64,000 bases of DNA from Harmothoe impar (taxonomy: Eukaryota; Annelida; Polychaeta; Phyllodocida; Polynoidae). Every line of letters begins with the position of its first letter. The stretch's first letter is position 1. Location of the stretch: the NCBI GenBank assembly GCA_947462335.1, contig OX381707.1, positions 33,283,618 to 33,347,617 of the forward strand, given 5' to 3'. A program made the position numbers and the translations under genes. The notes beneath the pieces are model-generated. The model had not been told where the DNA came from. It saw only the letters and a list, made by a program, of their open reading frames with translations, and made no database searches. Positions 34,601 through 44,999 of this stretch are shown piece after piece.

Positions 34601-34867
34601 CTACAGGCTGATCAGACAGCCTTTCAGAGCCTCCTGGATCTTGGTATTGGGTGGTGGTGGATCTGCGGACAGTGCAGATCTATGGAGGGATTCACTGCCT
34701 ATGGAGCACCCAGAGATCCACCCATTCACATCCCTCATGACCTCAGTGACGTCCATGACCACCCCAGGGTCACCTCTGCTGATGTCAAACATATTCAACT
34801 TAGGGAGTGCTTGCTCCGATCGACTCTTCAACCTGTTTTGCTCCTCAGCTATCCTCTCTTTCACGTT
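34601..34867 (-). CDS. candidate exon, coiled-coil-like start, unknown protein
   Basis: The minus strand is open from TAGTAG|AACGTG to a TAG at 34603-34601. The first 20 residues are charged and helical (KERIAEEQNRLKSRSEQALP), with a pattern suggesting a short coiled coil. Then come FDISRGDPGVVMDVTEVMRD, a Trp-containing segment (VNGWISGCSIGSESLHRSAL) and DPPPPNTKIQEALKGCL. Composition is balanced and differs from the C/T-rich DNA next to it. The acceptor lacks a pyrimidine tract because upstream minus-strand sequence is purine-rich. It could be a last exon. The plus-strand frame over the same bases is less protein-like. Confidence 0.35.
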   Translation of the reverse strand, partial: NVKERIAEEQNRLKSRSEQALPKLNMFDISRGDPGVVMDVTEVMRDVNGWISGCSIGSESLHRSALSADPPPPNTKIQEALKGCLISL

Positions 34868-34879
34868 CTACTACACTGT

Positions 34880-35215
34880 ATCTGCCTTCCCTGCCTCTCT
34901 GGACCCCCTTCCCCTTCCCTCCCCTCGCCCATTCCCTTTCCCCACCCCTCCCCTCTCCTAGTTTTACTCTTTATTCCGCTCCTTTCGCCCACTTCTCCCC
35001 TTTCCCCTCCACTTCTGCTCCTCTTTATTTCCCTCCTCCCCTCCTCGTTGACTCTCGCCTGTTCTCCCCTCTCCTCGACCCCCCTCCTCCCACTCCTATA
35101 TATACTCCTTCCCAGGCCCTGCCCTTATTACCAGACCATCTGCTGTCCGCCCCATCCCCCTCCTCCCTCCCTCCTTTCCCCATCCCTCTCTGCCCCTCCC
35201 ATTCACCCTGCCCAT
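34880..35215. repeat. polypyrimidine tract, C/T-rich
   Basis: The plus strand is nearly pure C and T (CCCTTCCCC, CTCCTCCC). The long Pro/Leu/Ser frames over it (34682-35320 and 34807-35250) have no other support. Such tracts can form H-DNA. Confidence 0.7.
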
Positions 35216-35334
35216 GTCCGTGTACAGTCCTATTGCTTGGAGGTAATTAAGGGTTGGAAAAAGCTTCCTATGGATTTTGCCTTTCTCCAGGGGCCCTTCA
35301 TTCCTCCAGCACGTTTATAGGAGTCTTTGGGCAG

Positions 35335-35463
35335 TGTGTGTTAAGGCTATGGACAGGGGTTAGGAGGGGGAGGGTTAGAGAGGTGGACATTAGCCTCTCC
35401 CAGTACGTATTGGATACTGTATACGGCAGGACTGAAAATTCCCGCACTATCAAATTATTATAG
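35335..35463 (+). CDS. weak candidate terminal exon
   Basis: The acceptor TCTTTGGGCAG|TGT opens a phase-0 frame that ends at TAG (35461-35463). Residues include VREVDISLSQYVLDTVYGRT and then ENSRTIKLL. The CTCTCCAGG-like tract upstream gives a pyrimidine stretch. Only 42 codons, no domain. Confidence 0.2.
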   Translation, partial: CVLRLWTGVRRGRVREVDISLSQYVLDTVYGRTENSRTIKLL

Positions 35464-35514
35464 CAACCTCCATTGACATCTAGGATAATCTAGTTGCACC
35501 AGCTTGTTTCAGAC

Positions 35515-35699
35515 ACTGCATGAATGTTTGCATTTAAGTAAATAGAATATGCCTCAGGGAACACGTTAAGTATAATATACCAGTAAATGCCACTTAGAGA
35601 CACTTAAATGCCATCATGACCTTTCCATGACATCTATGTACATGGCATTTCTGAACTTAAAGTCTTCCTTCAGTGCTTAAACACAAGAATTAATGCAGT
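35515..35699. mobile_element. CACTGCATGAA MITE, copy 2
   Basis: The left end is ACTGCATGAATGTTTGCATT. The complement of the right end is ACTGCATTAATTCTTGTGTT. ATTTAAG and CTTAAA words lie inside as in copy 1 at 9402-9600. Length about 185 bp. Confidence 0.6.
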
Positions 35700-35847
35700 C
35701 AGAGAGATTCTAATATGGCAGAGGATAGCCTATACCAGACATTTAGCCGCTCGAGCAGTGCCCTCTGTGGAATGTGGAATAGAACTAGGGGATATCTGCC
35801 ACAGGATGTCGGGAAGTTCCCCAGATGTCTAGTTCTCTGTGTGGTCA

Positions 35848-35882
35848 ATAGGTGGCGCCAGTGGGTGTGTAGGGGGCGCTTT
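35848..35882. promoter_or_regulatory. pair of CTCF-like cores
   Basis: ATAGGTGGCGCCAGTGGG and TGTAGGGGGCGCTTTG lie side by side. Both contain the GGNGGCGC core of the CTCF motif. They overlap a plus-strand frame (35715-35942) that I do not call because it lacks splice support. Confidence 0.28.
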
Positions 35883-36642
35883 GTCTGGAGTGACGAGGTG
35901 TGCTTCTTAGGGGTAAATACACGGCCCTGCAGCCTCTACTAATGGGGTGATTATGGTAATGCTATAAGCCAGTATAGACCGCCATATTCACCCTATGCCA
36001 TATGTGGTGTATTTGGTGGAATATCTGGTAGATAGCCTTTGTACCATGTCGACTTGTTGGGTGGTGCTGGGATGATGTGTGGGAATAGAAAGTGAGTGGG
36101 AATTCGTATATTTATTGTGAATCATTGATTTAGGGTTTATTTTAAAAGTCAAAGTTATTGGCAGATACAGAAGAAGGTATAATCTAGACTGTAGCATTAC
36201 TATGAATTAATTTGTATACAGCGATCATAAACTATTCAATGTTTTAATCTAGGATCATTTCCATTGTAGTGCCTGGCACTAGTCAATACAGGACATTATA
36301 CATTCATGTGCCATGTGTATTCATACCAATGTTGCTATCTAAGCCATAAATGATGTCTCGCTTAGTCGGAAGTAGGCTCTAGTATCATAGGGGCATAACT
36401 ATGATATTTACATTAGTAAGTTTCATTATCGTGACTTATATGTGGCTTAACATAATGTCTCACCCAGCTTAATGCTATGAAAACCGAAAGGCTACTTAAA
36501 TATAGATCTGCTTATGTTTCTATGTGATATGCTTGCAATATGGCAATGACAAATCTGCCCGTTTGAGCGGTCAAGGACCTCAAAAATAAAGAAAGCGATT
36601 ATTGTAAGACAGTTTCACTTGAAGCTGCATCTCATGGAGCTA

Positions 36643-36751
36643 CCAAGTGGGCACAAAACATTGAATCAACATTGATAACTGGTTGTCAATGTTGATTCAA
36701 TGTTGATTCAACGTTGATTAAACGTTGTACTGCATTTTTGTGCCCACTGGG
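36643..36751. mobile_element. CCCAGTGGGCACA MITE, copy 3
   Basis: Ends CCAAGTGGGCACAAAACATT and TTTTTGTGCCCACTGGG. The interior is TTGATTCAATGTTGATTCAA and similar. Near-complete self-complementarity. Confidence 0.8.
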
Positions 36752-36940
36752 TAAGAGTCATCACCTTATGCCCACTATCTGAACTACTCTATCCTATGGA
36801 TTGTCAAAAAAGATTGGATATATATAGTGTTATATACCAAGCAGGGGTCTCATTTCCACCTTAGACCATTCTACCCCTGCCCTACCAGGCCTGCACTGAT
36901 TGGCTGGGGGACTAGAGCCGCTTGTAGTTCAGAATCCCCT

Positions 36941-37040
36941 CGTTAGGGGGCGCCAGGTAAATGGTTGCAGCGTTCCTGATCAGCTTTAGCCATTTACCCC
37001 TATTATCACCCGCATCAGCCGGCCGGCGCCATCTTGTTGG
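36941..37040. promoter_or_regulatory. CTCF-like site and YY1 site in a CpG patch
   Basis: CGTTAGGGGGCGCCAGG (36941-36957) is a good CTCF core. GGCCGGCGCCATCTTGTTG (from 37021) is a YY1 site on the minus strand (AACAAGATGGCGCCGG). An ATG in it runs only five codons to a stop, so it is not a first exon as read. The patch may be a promoter or insulator. Confidence 0.3.
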
Positions 37041-37401
37041 GTTAATGGAGGTGGGGTGAATAACCAGGGATAAGGAAAGTGTCCTCTTTTATGTAAAGTT
37101 CTATCCAGTATTGTTCTACATTTTAAATGCATTTTACATATGAAAGTGTCCCACTAAGGTCCTAATGGACCTGCTCATACTTATCTGCAGCTATACATTT
37201 GACAAATAGACCTTTGCTGTTAATGAGTACAAAGAGCATTATCAGGTATTTCCCTCATCTTAAAGCCAGCACCCTTCTAGAAAACTGCATGAGGAGGGGC
37301 GGGGGGCAAGGAGGCCGTTATCTGTGTCTACTATCAAGATACAATTTTTTTTGAAGGGCATCATAAGCTGCATGATGACTACTGACTTTTTTTTCACACA
37401 G

Positions 37402-37503
37402 TCAGCGCTTTCGCTGACATGCGTCATCGCTGAAGCAATAGAGCCCTCTTTTATAATTCATCCAGACGTATGCTCAGAAGGTGTACCAGCTTCTATACCA
37501 AAG
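37402..37503 (+). CDS. candidate internal exon of 34 codons, unknown protein
   Basis: A strong acceptor (GACTTTTTTTTCACACAG|TCA) and a donor (ATACCAAAG|GTATTT) bound a phase-0 exon of exactly 102 nt. The product starts SALSLTCVIAEAIEPSFIIH and ends PDVCSEGVPASIPK, with no bias. An internal alternative donor is CTCAGAAG|GTGTAC. This is one of the best exon calls here by splice signals. I do not recognise the family. The other phase-0 plus-strand exon (18764-18871) could belong to the same gene but would imply an 18.5-kb intron. Confidence 0.4.
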
Positions 37504-37943
37504 GTATTTAGTGCACATCTAATCTTGCAATTCCAGACTAGCAGTCCTTGGGAATATTGACTGAGCAGAGATTAGGTTGTTCAAACACTGCCATTTCCTA
37601 CTATTGGAAAGGGTGTATATCTACAAGTGTTGCAATATTTTATAGCCCAGATTAGGACACAGTACTCTATATGATATTATACGCATAAAGGTGGATGATC
37701 AAAAGATATATGTCATGTTGAAATTACTCTTGTAATTGTTTTAAGTTCATAAAGTAATAGTTAGACAATATCATAAACATATCAAGCAATAGCAATAATA
37801 TTATTCAAATAGGCACACATTTGGCTAATTGCCAACACTTACAGCAATGATAATGTTTTCTCCCTTTACATTACCTCCCTTTCCATCCCCTTGAGCACCA
37901 CAAGCTAACATGTACCATACGGCTAGGCTAAACACCATATTGA

Positions 37944-38132
37944 ATGTCGGACACGAGTCGACCGGACCACAAGCCTCCTGGTACCCCACGCTACACCCTG
38001 AGGGAATGCCATAGAATTGTTTTAGTGGACATACTCAGTCTCTCCAGGGACAAGGACACAGTGCCAACACATCCCGTGCAAATACACCAGAGAGCCAATA
38101 TTGCTGTGGTCCTGGGGTCTGTTGCAAAATGA
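37944..38132 (+). other. open frame of uncertain status
   Basis: A frame with ordinary composition (TLRECHRIVLVDILSLSRDK then IHQRANIAVVLGSVAK) ends in TGA at 38132. There is no clear acceptor. It may be a terminal exon of the gene suggested by the exon at 37.4 kb. Kept at low confidence. Confidence 0.15.
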
Positions 38133-38394
38133 GTGTAGTGACACTCAGATGTGTCAGAATATGAAGGGATGGCTAATTCTCACGGCGTTTAATCGGAATA
38201 TAGTTAGGGCCCAAGGCTCATTATACTTACCAATACCAGAACATCTCTTGAAAATCAAAATGTTATACATTCTGATGTTCATGTCTTTTAATACAGCACA
38301 ATATGTTAACTACTTAATCAGTACAATAGACAATCATCTACAGCGATCCAGGCTCAGTAAAATGTACCAATGCAGTACCTATGTAGAATTATTC

Positions 38395-38455
38395 ACCTTA
38401 AACCTGGTGGGGCAGTGGGTATATGGAAGAACCGTGTCCAGGTGTAGTCTATCTA
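38395..38455. repeat. decayed relative of the hairpin MITE at 10892
   Basis: GGTGGGGCAGTGGGTATATG and CCAGGTGTAGTCTATC match the right arm of the 10892-11024 element with changes. Only one arm is seen. Confidence 0.35.
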
Positions 38456-38707
38456 ACACATAACTGTCTAGGTCAAATAGATTTGCAACTCGCCCCTTGT
38501 AAAGCATCAAGTGGGCATCAGTGGTATTGGCGGTGGTCCGTGGTGGTGTGGGGATGAGCGAGGTGAGAGGGCTCGCCTTTCCTTCAGGAGTTATAAGGTA
38601 GAACGGAGCTGCTGGTCAATTTCTAGGCTAACATACGTAATTGTTGATAAGTGGTGATATATAATCAAACCATAACTTAAAATTAGTGAGACTTTAGGGC
38701 ACTTTCT

Positions 38708-38800
38708 CCCAGTGCACACATGCCCTTTAATCAATATTGACAAGTTTGATCAACTTGGTGTCATTTCTGATTCCACGCTGAACTGATTATGCCCACTGGG
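38708..38800. mobile_element. CCCAGTGGGCACA MITE, copy 4 (diverged)
   Basis: Starts CCCAGTGCACACATGCC, ends TTATGCCCACTGGG, with AATCAATATTGACAA inside. The most diverged of the four. Confidence 0.6.
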
Positions 38801-38809
38801 CTATTCATC

Positions 38810-41060
38810 CCTTCATTCTACTTCCTTAATTCTACTCCCTTAGTTCTCACTTTCTGAGATCTCCATCTGCCTCCTTGTTCATCAGTATACCGTATAATCT
38901 CCTATATGCAAAATGTCCTACATAGGCTCAGTTTTAAGCCATGGAAATAGGCAAAGCTATACCAGTATTAGGCCCAACTTGTGTAGTATATTTATTCCCC
39001 TGCAGATATGACTGCCGATGTCAGGAGAGGGTGGATGATAAATAAGATTGCTGTGGATGCCTATATATGTAAGAGGTACTCAGTGTGGTGTCGGTGTCGC
39101 TGATGGGGTGTGGATGGATGTAGATGTAGATGTAGATAGATGATGGATGCTACATGTCTGGCCAAATAGCTGATGATTGATGCAGGATGGTAAAGCTATT
39201 CTGGATGTTTGCAACGAAGTATATCCTGAAAAACTAATTAATGAGGGGTTATTTCTTAACGAAAATAGGCTCCACAGGCAGACATTTTTCTGTCCACAAG
39301 GGCAGTGTGTCGTCCAAAATGACTGGAAAATACCCGCTATGGGGTGGGTGAATTCTTTGTTAAAAATATATTTATTGATTGAAAAACTAATTAATGGTCA
39401 TATTTGGGAGGTTCCTGTACAAGTATTATGGAGACTCTAGAAGTACCGATTTTAAAGTAGTGATTACCTATAAAGCAGTTACATGATGACATTTTGAGAA
39501 TGTATAACTACATGAGGTTTTGTGAAGCAATTGTTCCCCACACATTACTGACCAACATGTTACATAATTATATATATATACTTTCTCTCCTTTTCTGCCC
39601 CTCTCCCTTCCTTACTCTATCCGTGCCCTACCTGCATGTCTGCATTACCTCTACCCCCCCCCCTTACCCCATACTTACCTGGCCTTCCCCTAGCTTCCTT
39701 GCTTGTTTGCTTGTCTTTCTGCCTGCCTGCCTCCCTGCTTCCGTGCCTCCCTCTCCATCCTTGCTCCCCCTTCTTCCATACGCCCTCCTATTGCACCCTC
39801 ACACGCTTCCTTCCCAACAGTCCGCTTATCCACCAAGTACCTGCGACCAGAGGGCATGCAGTAAAAAGCAGATCTACTCACGAGTAAAATTGATTGGAAA
39901 AACAAATCGTGACGCTGTTTTCCCTTTTTCCCTTTTTCCCACTCTGATAGAGGGCGGAAGACCAAGGGCAGCAAATCGCTGCTGCCAACACTTAAGGTCT
40001 GTTCTTGGAAGATGGGTGTGGGGTTGACTGGGGGGATCGGTTTTGGCATCTGCAATAGGTTCTAGATATGGATATAGATATAGGACGCACGGTCGAGATG
40101 GTACACTGGGTAGAAGCAGATATATGAGGGGGTAAAGAGAATTCATGCAGATGTAAAACTGAGGTGAGAAGGTGATATGTTAGAAGGTGTGAGATCCATG
40201 TCTGAAAGGTAGTGCGAGGGGGGGGGGCAATGTGAGGGGTGATATATCAGTGCAGGTTACATACGAGTCAGTAGAACATCCCGATATTAACGTCTTGATG
40301 CACAGGGTTTATTTTTCCCCGTTGAGCTTTTTTATACAGCTTATGTCCATGCATGCCGGGCTGTCTGTCTACTTCCATTACAATAGCTGGCTTTTGTAAT
40401 CCTCATTGAGAAGTACTTGGCAGGCCTGTAGTAGGTACACAGACAAAAGAAACAGTCAAAAGTTATCCAATCTGGAGGCAGTCTGGACTCCCTTTTGACT
40501 CATTTTCTTTCGCTGTGTAGTCTATTCCTGCTTACATGTTATGTATTCTAACGCTTGTATTAGAATGCTATACTGGGATTAACCCACTGTGCACATCTGA
40601 ACCAATCCCGCTGCGCTTCTGAAAACAATAAAAATAGCTCACATTATTGGATGCAGTCTGTTGTCATTAAGGGGAGAAAAAGAGAGGGATCCTGTTCCGT
40701 GTTTCTTACTAGTACTGTGTTTTTGTATTGAACCCTGGATCCGGGAGCATCGCACCCAGTAACACTCCTCACTACCTATAACATGGTGGTTGTGGACACC
40801 TGTTCTCTTCTGATCGTTCTACCATGCTATAAAGAGCAAATAAAATGCCTCTGTAGCAACCCCTTATTCTAATCCTTCATTGCCCTTCAGCTGTAATCCC
40901 TCCCTCTATTCTTCCCACCATCTCTCTCTAAGGTTAGCGGGGTCTAACTTAGCAGGATATGATTGTGTTCTCCTAAGCTTACAGCCATTATTTATTTATA
41001 GAAAGCTCGACTGAAATGGCTAGATTGGCGCGTTAGGTCCAGCTACTAACAGAAAAATTA
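38810..41060. other. mostly non-coding, pyrimidine-rich in part
   Basis: 39585-39840 is C/T-rich and gives long Pro/Leu frames that I reject. A frame at 39177-39440 (DGKAILDVCNEVYPEKLINE) follows a GATGCAG acceptor-like word and is protein-like, but it contains an internal near-repeat (EKLINEG and EKLINGH) and no donor was settled. (GATGTA)n-like repeats lie at 39110-39145. Confidence 0.3.
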
Positions 41061-41065
41061 CCTGT

Positions 41066-41090
41066 GTGTCTAAAGATGGCGGTGGTTACC
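41066..41090 (+). promoter_or_regulatory. YY1-type site AAGATGGCGGTGG
   Basis: TCTAAAGATGGCGGTGGTTA is a consensus YY1 element. The ATG in it is followed by a stop after six codons, with a possible donor at GCG|GTGGTT. Confidence 0.25.
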
Positions 41091-41099
41091 CTATAACCG

Positions 41100-43140
41100 A
41101 CTAAAAACCGGTCCCCATCGCCCAAAGACACACTATAAAACGAGAAACCCAGAGTACAGAACCCCTGCCTGTCAGCAATTGGCTTCTGGTGGGGCCTCTG
41201 TTTACTTTTTATCTTCTTGGTGTTTGTGTTTGGCTTGGCTGTAGAGTACCCTACAGGAGTCCATACTCAGGTCTTTATGAACCCCTATGGTGGTATGGAG
41301 GACGTCCTATAGAGGTATGTAAATGTGGACTATAGGAATATGTTGTGTTGACCGAAGGGAGGGGGCGACACCGAGTGAGGATTGATTTTCTGATGGGCAA
41401 TTCTAGTGCAAGGAAAGTGTCCCATCTCCATACCGTTAAGAGACTATGTACATTAATTTTGTACATTTGTATTGAATATATGAGAGCTTTGATGATGTTC
41501 TTATTGATTTGGGAAGGGGAAAGGAAATTTAAAAGGGGTATTATTTATAATCTAAACTACTATAACTTGAATAGGATATGTCTGTAAATATCACAAATGC
41601 TTCATTTTTCTAAAACGCCTGTCGGTTTTATGGTTTCTGTGATACATAGTGTTTCTCTTTGATCACTTGCCTGCAAACACATAAAACATCCATACTTAGG
41701 TACTGGGAGAAAGGATTCTCCCTGGGGTTAAAAGATATGAAAATCATTACACGTTTCTCTTTTCTTCCGCCTCTCCCTTCCCTTTTGAAGATTTCAGACC
41801 ATAAATACATCATATTATAGTAGCGTGAACGGTATGTCCGCTGTCTATCCTCCAAATCCATATTGACATACAGAAGGTAGTGGTACAGAGGATAATAGTA
41901 GTAGTAACGCTACAAAAAATGTTAAGCCATTCAGAAGACTCAAGATTTAAATTGAATGCTTTGAAGTCATGGGCCTGCCTGCAGGTACAGTCAAAGCTTC
42001 TACAAAGTGTATCTGCATTGGAGTCATAGTGGATGGCATTTTAGTACTTTTCTATTTAGTATAGTTGAAGCAACTGCATAATACTGTGACATGTACTAGG
42101 AAAAGGAACATTTGTGTACCCTGCACTAAGGGCCTTTTTCACAGATCTTGTCACACATAGGGTGTGCGTTGTGGTCTAGCATTCAGGACATCTTTCTTTA
42201 ATTCAAAAGCAAATTTTGTGTTTATAGTTAGATTGTGAAATTCATGGGTTATAGAGAAAAGGATTAAAATATACCTAGTACGGGGGAAGAATGATGGTCT
42301 AGGGTTAAACAAGCCCATTTCTAATGTTCTTGCAGCTTGGTACCTATTGATATGACCCATCACGCTGGGTACAGCGTTTACATCTTCTTACATCCACTCC
42401 TTTATAACATCGCCAATGCTCAATCGCCTATTATTGATGGGTTTGGCTTTCCATAGCTGCGTGCGGCAGCTTCCCCAAATATCGCTCACCCCCTTTAAGG
42501 GTCCATCAAACTTTCATGGCCTGGAGTTTGTAGTAGAGTAGCTGCTCCAGGGGTTGAGAGCAGCTCAGAGCAGCCGGGAGCAGCTGGAGCAGGAAGGGGA
42601 GAGGAGATAGAGAGGGGTATTAGAGTCTATAGGACATCTTCCAGCCGTTGGCGACGCTTATTGGGGCAGATTGGTAGTAGTAGTAGAGCCAATAGTAAAT
42701 TCCATCACTCTGGGCCCCCTCACTCAAGCCCCCCCCCCCTCCCGGAGTCGGGCCCCCCTGGCTTGGGGACCCCAAAATTTTCCACTAATATTCAAGTAGT
42801 TATTAGTCTAATTATACAGAAATAAACGTCCTTGTCCGTCATTCATGTCCATCATTGTCCGTCATCTACATCCATCCAAGTAGAACATTATGGCACCCAG
42901 CGTGGCAGGACAGGCTTAAATACAAGCACACCTATTATATCGGTCTATCTATACACTGTCCGTTGATGGCTACATAGCTGTCTTATATATGAGGATTATA
43001 ATTATGACATGGACAATTTGAAGCACTATGTGTAGGCATCGCCAGCAACTTGGGGACATAGTGTAGGATGTTAGGGGAAATATTGGGGATGGTACCACAT
43101 GTTGTAATAAGGTGAAAGGCAGAGGGCATCAGGCCACAGC
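41100..43140. other. non-coding, one GAGCAGCTCA cluster and C-rich tract
   Basis: 42545-42600 repeats GAGCAGC four times, including GAGCAGCTCA at 42558. 42728-42770 holds C tracts (CCCCCCCCC, GGGCCCCCC). No exon is supported. Confidence 0.35.
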
Positions 43141-43179
43141 CAGGCTAAAACACGGAGGGATCAAACTAGATGAGATAGC

Positions 43180-43379
43180 GCGAGAAACCACGATATCTCG
43201 CGAGACGAGACTACAGCCCGGCAACAGCTGTCGCGTTATCTGTTAAAATGTACGAGAGCTGCGCACGTCAACAGGAACCGGAAATAGAAACTAGTAGCAT
43301 CTAGTGGACTGAAAGATGATGGGAACGAATTAGGAAGTGCACATTGAACTTTCAGAAATACTGTCTCTCCTTTTCTGGA
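43180..43379 (+). promoter_or_regulatory. candidate promoter: TCTCGCGAGA and ETS
   Basis: TCTCGCGAGA is perfect at 43196-43205, with AGCGCGAGAAACC just upstream. ACCGGAAATAG (ETS-like) follows at about 43277 and AGCATCTAGTGG near 43307. The region is CpG-rich against AT-rich flanks. TCTCGCGAGA is a known core element of TATA-less promoters, often bidirectional. The plus-strand ATG at 43380 gives it a plausible target. Confidence 0.45.
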
Positions 43380-43395
43380 ATGGTGCATTGTAAAG
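43380..43395 (+). CDS. candidate first coding exon, Cys-containing N-terminus
   Basis: TTTCTGGAATGG starts M-V-H-C-K plus one base and meets a strong donor TGTAAAG|GTGAGC, phase 1. Like the start at 19738, it has Cys within five residues of Met and a phase-1 donor after Lys, a pattern compatible with a THAP-type zinc finger. No THAP second exon was found downstream, so this remains a motif-level guess. Its promoter context is the best in the window. Confidence 0.28.
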
Positions 43396-44186
43396 GTGAG
43401 CTTGGACGCCTGTAGGGTCCACCGAGTAGTTAATAGTGTGCCCTGTGCATGAAATAGCTACCGGTATAATGTTTTTAAAAAAACTATCACAACAAGGCAT
43501 TGCACATTAGTTGTACATCATTTTATGTCACAATCACTAACCTTCACAGTTCGATTTGGAACTGATAAAAGTCTAGTTTATCTGATGCCTTGCTTCCGCA
43601 TCCCCTTTGAATGTGACAATTAGAAAAGGAAATCGTATACCCACGTCATATTGGGGACAGCTTTCAACCCCATAAAATGGCGCACAACCGTTACAGATAC
43701 TTTACGAGGGTAAGTGATCTCCCTCAAACCCACATGGCGACGATGAAAAGGTTTAGAGCAGCATACTCACAGCTAATTAGACCCTTGTAAGTTAACTAGA
43801 ACATCAATATGTAGATCCTAGGCGAGAGTGCTGCTTTAATGGGCAATGTTGGAAGAAATGACTTAAAGTAGGCCTTAAAACACATTAAAGTGTTTGATGT
43901 GTGAATGTATAATGATGTTATCCCAAGAAGATTGATATATGTTGAAGCGTCACTAAGTTAATACAATGATGAGTCTAAGCTCTACCTCTCTGTGTGACCT
44001 CATACATATCTGATAAAGCTAACAGAAGAGGTTAAATGTGTGCATGCTATGGAGTGATCTTAATCCATTACCTGCCGTCACAAGGTGTGAGAATTAACTC
44101 TGTAGTCATGACCCAGTCATGTACAGTCAGGTAAGATATTGGTACAGTAATTACCGAGGGAGCAATGGATAAAGAAAATATCTTAA

Positions 44187-44395
44187 CCCTTTGAGGACCG
44201 CACGTCACTGCATGTGCTATATCCTTCAGAATGATGCACGAATGCATCATGGCGATCTTTAGACGGCAGTGTCTCAAACCTGTAGGGTCGGCATTGTGCT
44301 TGGATGTAGTACTAGCGAGTTACTCGCCATGGCTGCATTTATGAATCATGATATAGCAAAATGCATACTGCATTAGAGCAATATGCGGCAAAGGG
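44187..44395. mobile_element. TTAA-flanked (piggyBac-like) MITE, 209 bp
   Basis: TTAA (44183-44186), then CCCTTTGAGGACCGCACGTC; right end ATATGCGGCAAAGGG, then TTAA (44396-44399). Both target copies are intact. Inside are AATGATGCACGAATGCATCA and GCGAGTTACTCGCC as palindromes. Confidence 0.75.
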
Positions 44396-44689
44396 TTAAC
44401 GGCTGTGCTGCTAAATATGCTGTGACCAACATGACCATACCTTTTGCATGGTCTGATTTGGAGTGGTTTAAATTTGTTATAGCTAGGCATCATGATCAAC
44501 GCATTGTGTCATTTTCTTAAATTGTAAGTAAAAGTGTTTGCCTTACTTTTCCAGTAGATCTACCCTATCTATCTGTTTGTCATTAAACCATATAATTATA
44601 CCTTGCCATCTCGACCGAGACCAACACAGGCAGAGGCTATTCAAAAGGTGTAACATGAGCTATTACAAACCGGCGAGACCAAAGGTATT

Positions 44690-44960
44690 AACTACCAGGT
44701 ACCACGTCATTGAGTGCCACACTCTGTCTCGGTACCTAAAAACCAGGTCACCACTTCCGCCTACCTCCGCTAGGCATGTCGGGAGTGATGGACGTCTCCT
44801 GTATCCGGGTCAAGACGCTACGGGGGTCTGCTTCCGGTCAGTGGGGCGTCGATAATAGGGGAGAGAAGGTAGACTAAGGCGTCGGGGGTCACTCGGGGAT
44901 AGAGCCTTTGTCATTTATCATGGCGGCTTAATGGAGAAGGCCACTAGTCTAGAGTCCTTG
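44690..44960. promoter_or_regulatory. CpG-rich island with YY1 and ETS words
   Basis: CTTCCGGTCAG (about 44830), GGCGTCGATAAT, GCGTCGGGGGTC and ATCATGGCGGCTTAATGG (44918 on) make this a candidate promoter. The ATG in the YY1 site is followed at once by a stop. The plus-strand frame at 44538-44855 overlaps it and is unproven. Confidence 0.25.
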
Positions 44961-44999
44961 TTGTGTAGACGTGGGACCTGTCACGTGTGTACGGGTGTA

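Noticed and set aside
34682..35320. 212-codon Pro/Ser/Leu frame on the plus strand, the longest in the window
   Set aside because: It runs through a nearly pure C/T tract, where stops cannot occur in some frames. The opposite strand over its first part is more protein-like.
39671..39682. ATACTTACCTGG, identical to the 5' end of U1 snRNA
   Set aside because: The match stops at once; no U1 stem-loops or Sm site follow. It lies in pyrimidine-rich DNA and can be a chance splice-donor complement.
39494..40055. Long frames on both strands around 39.5-40.1 kb
   Set aside because: The plus-strand frame is Pro/Leu/Cys from C/T-rich DNA and the minus-strand ones are its Gly/Arg/Glu shadows.
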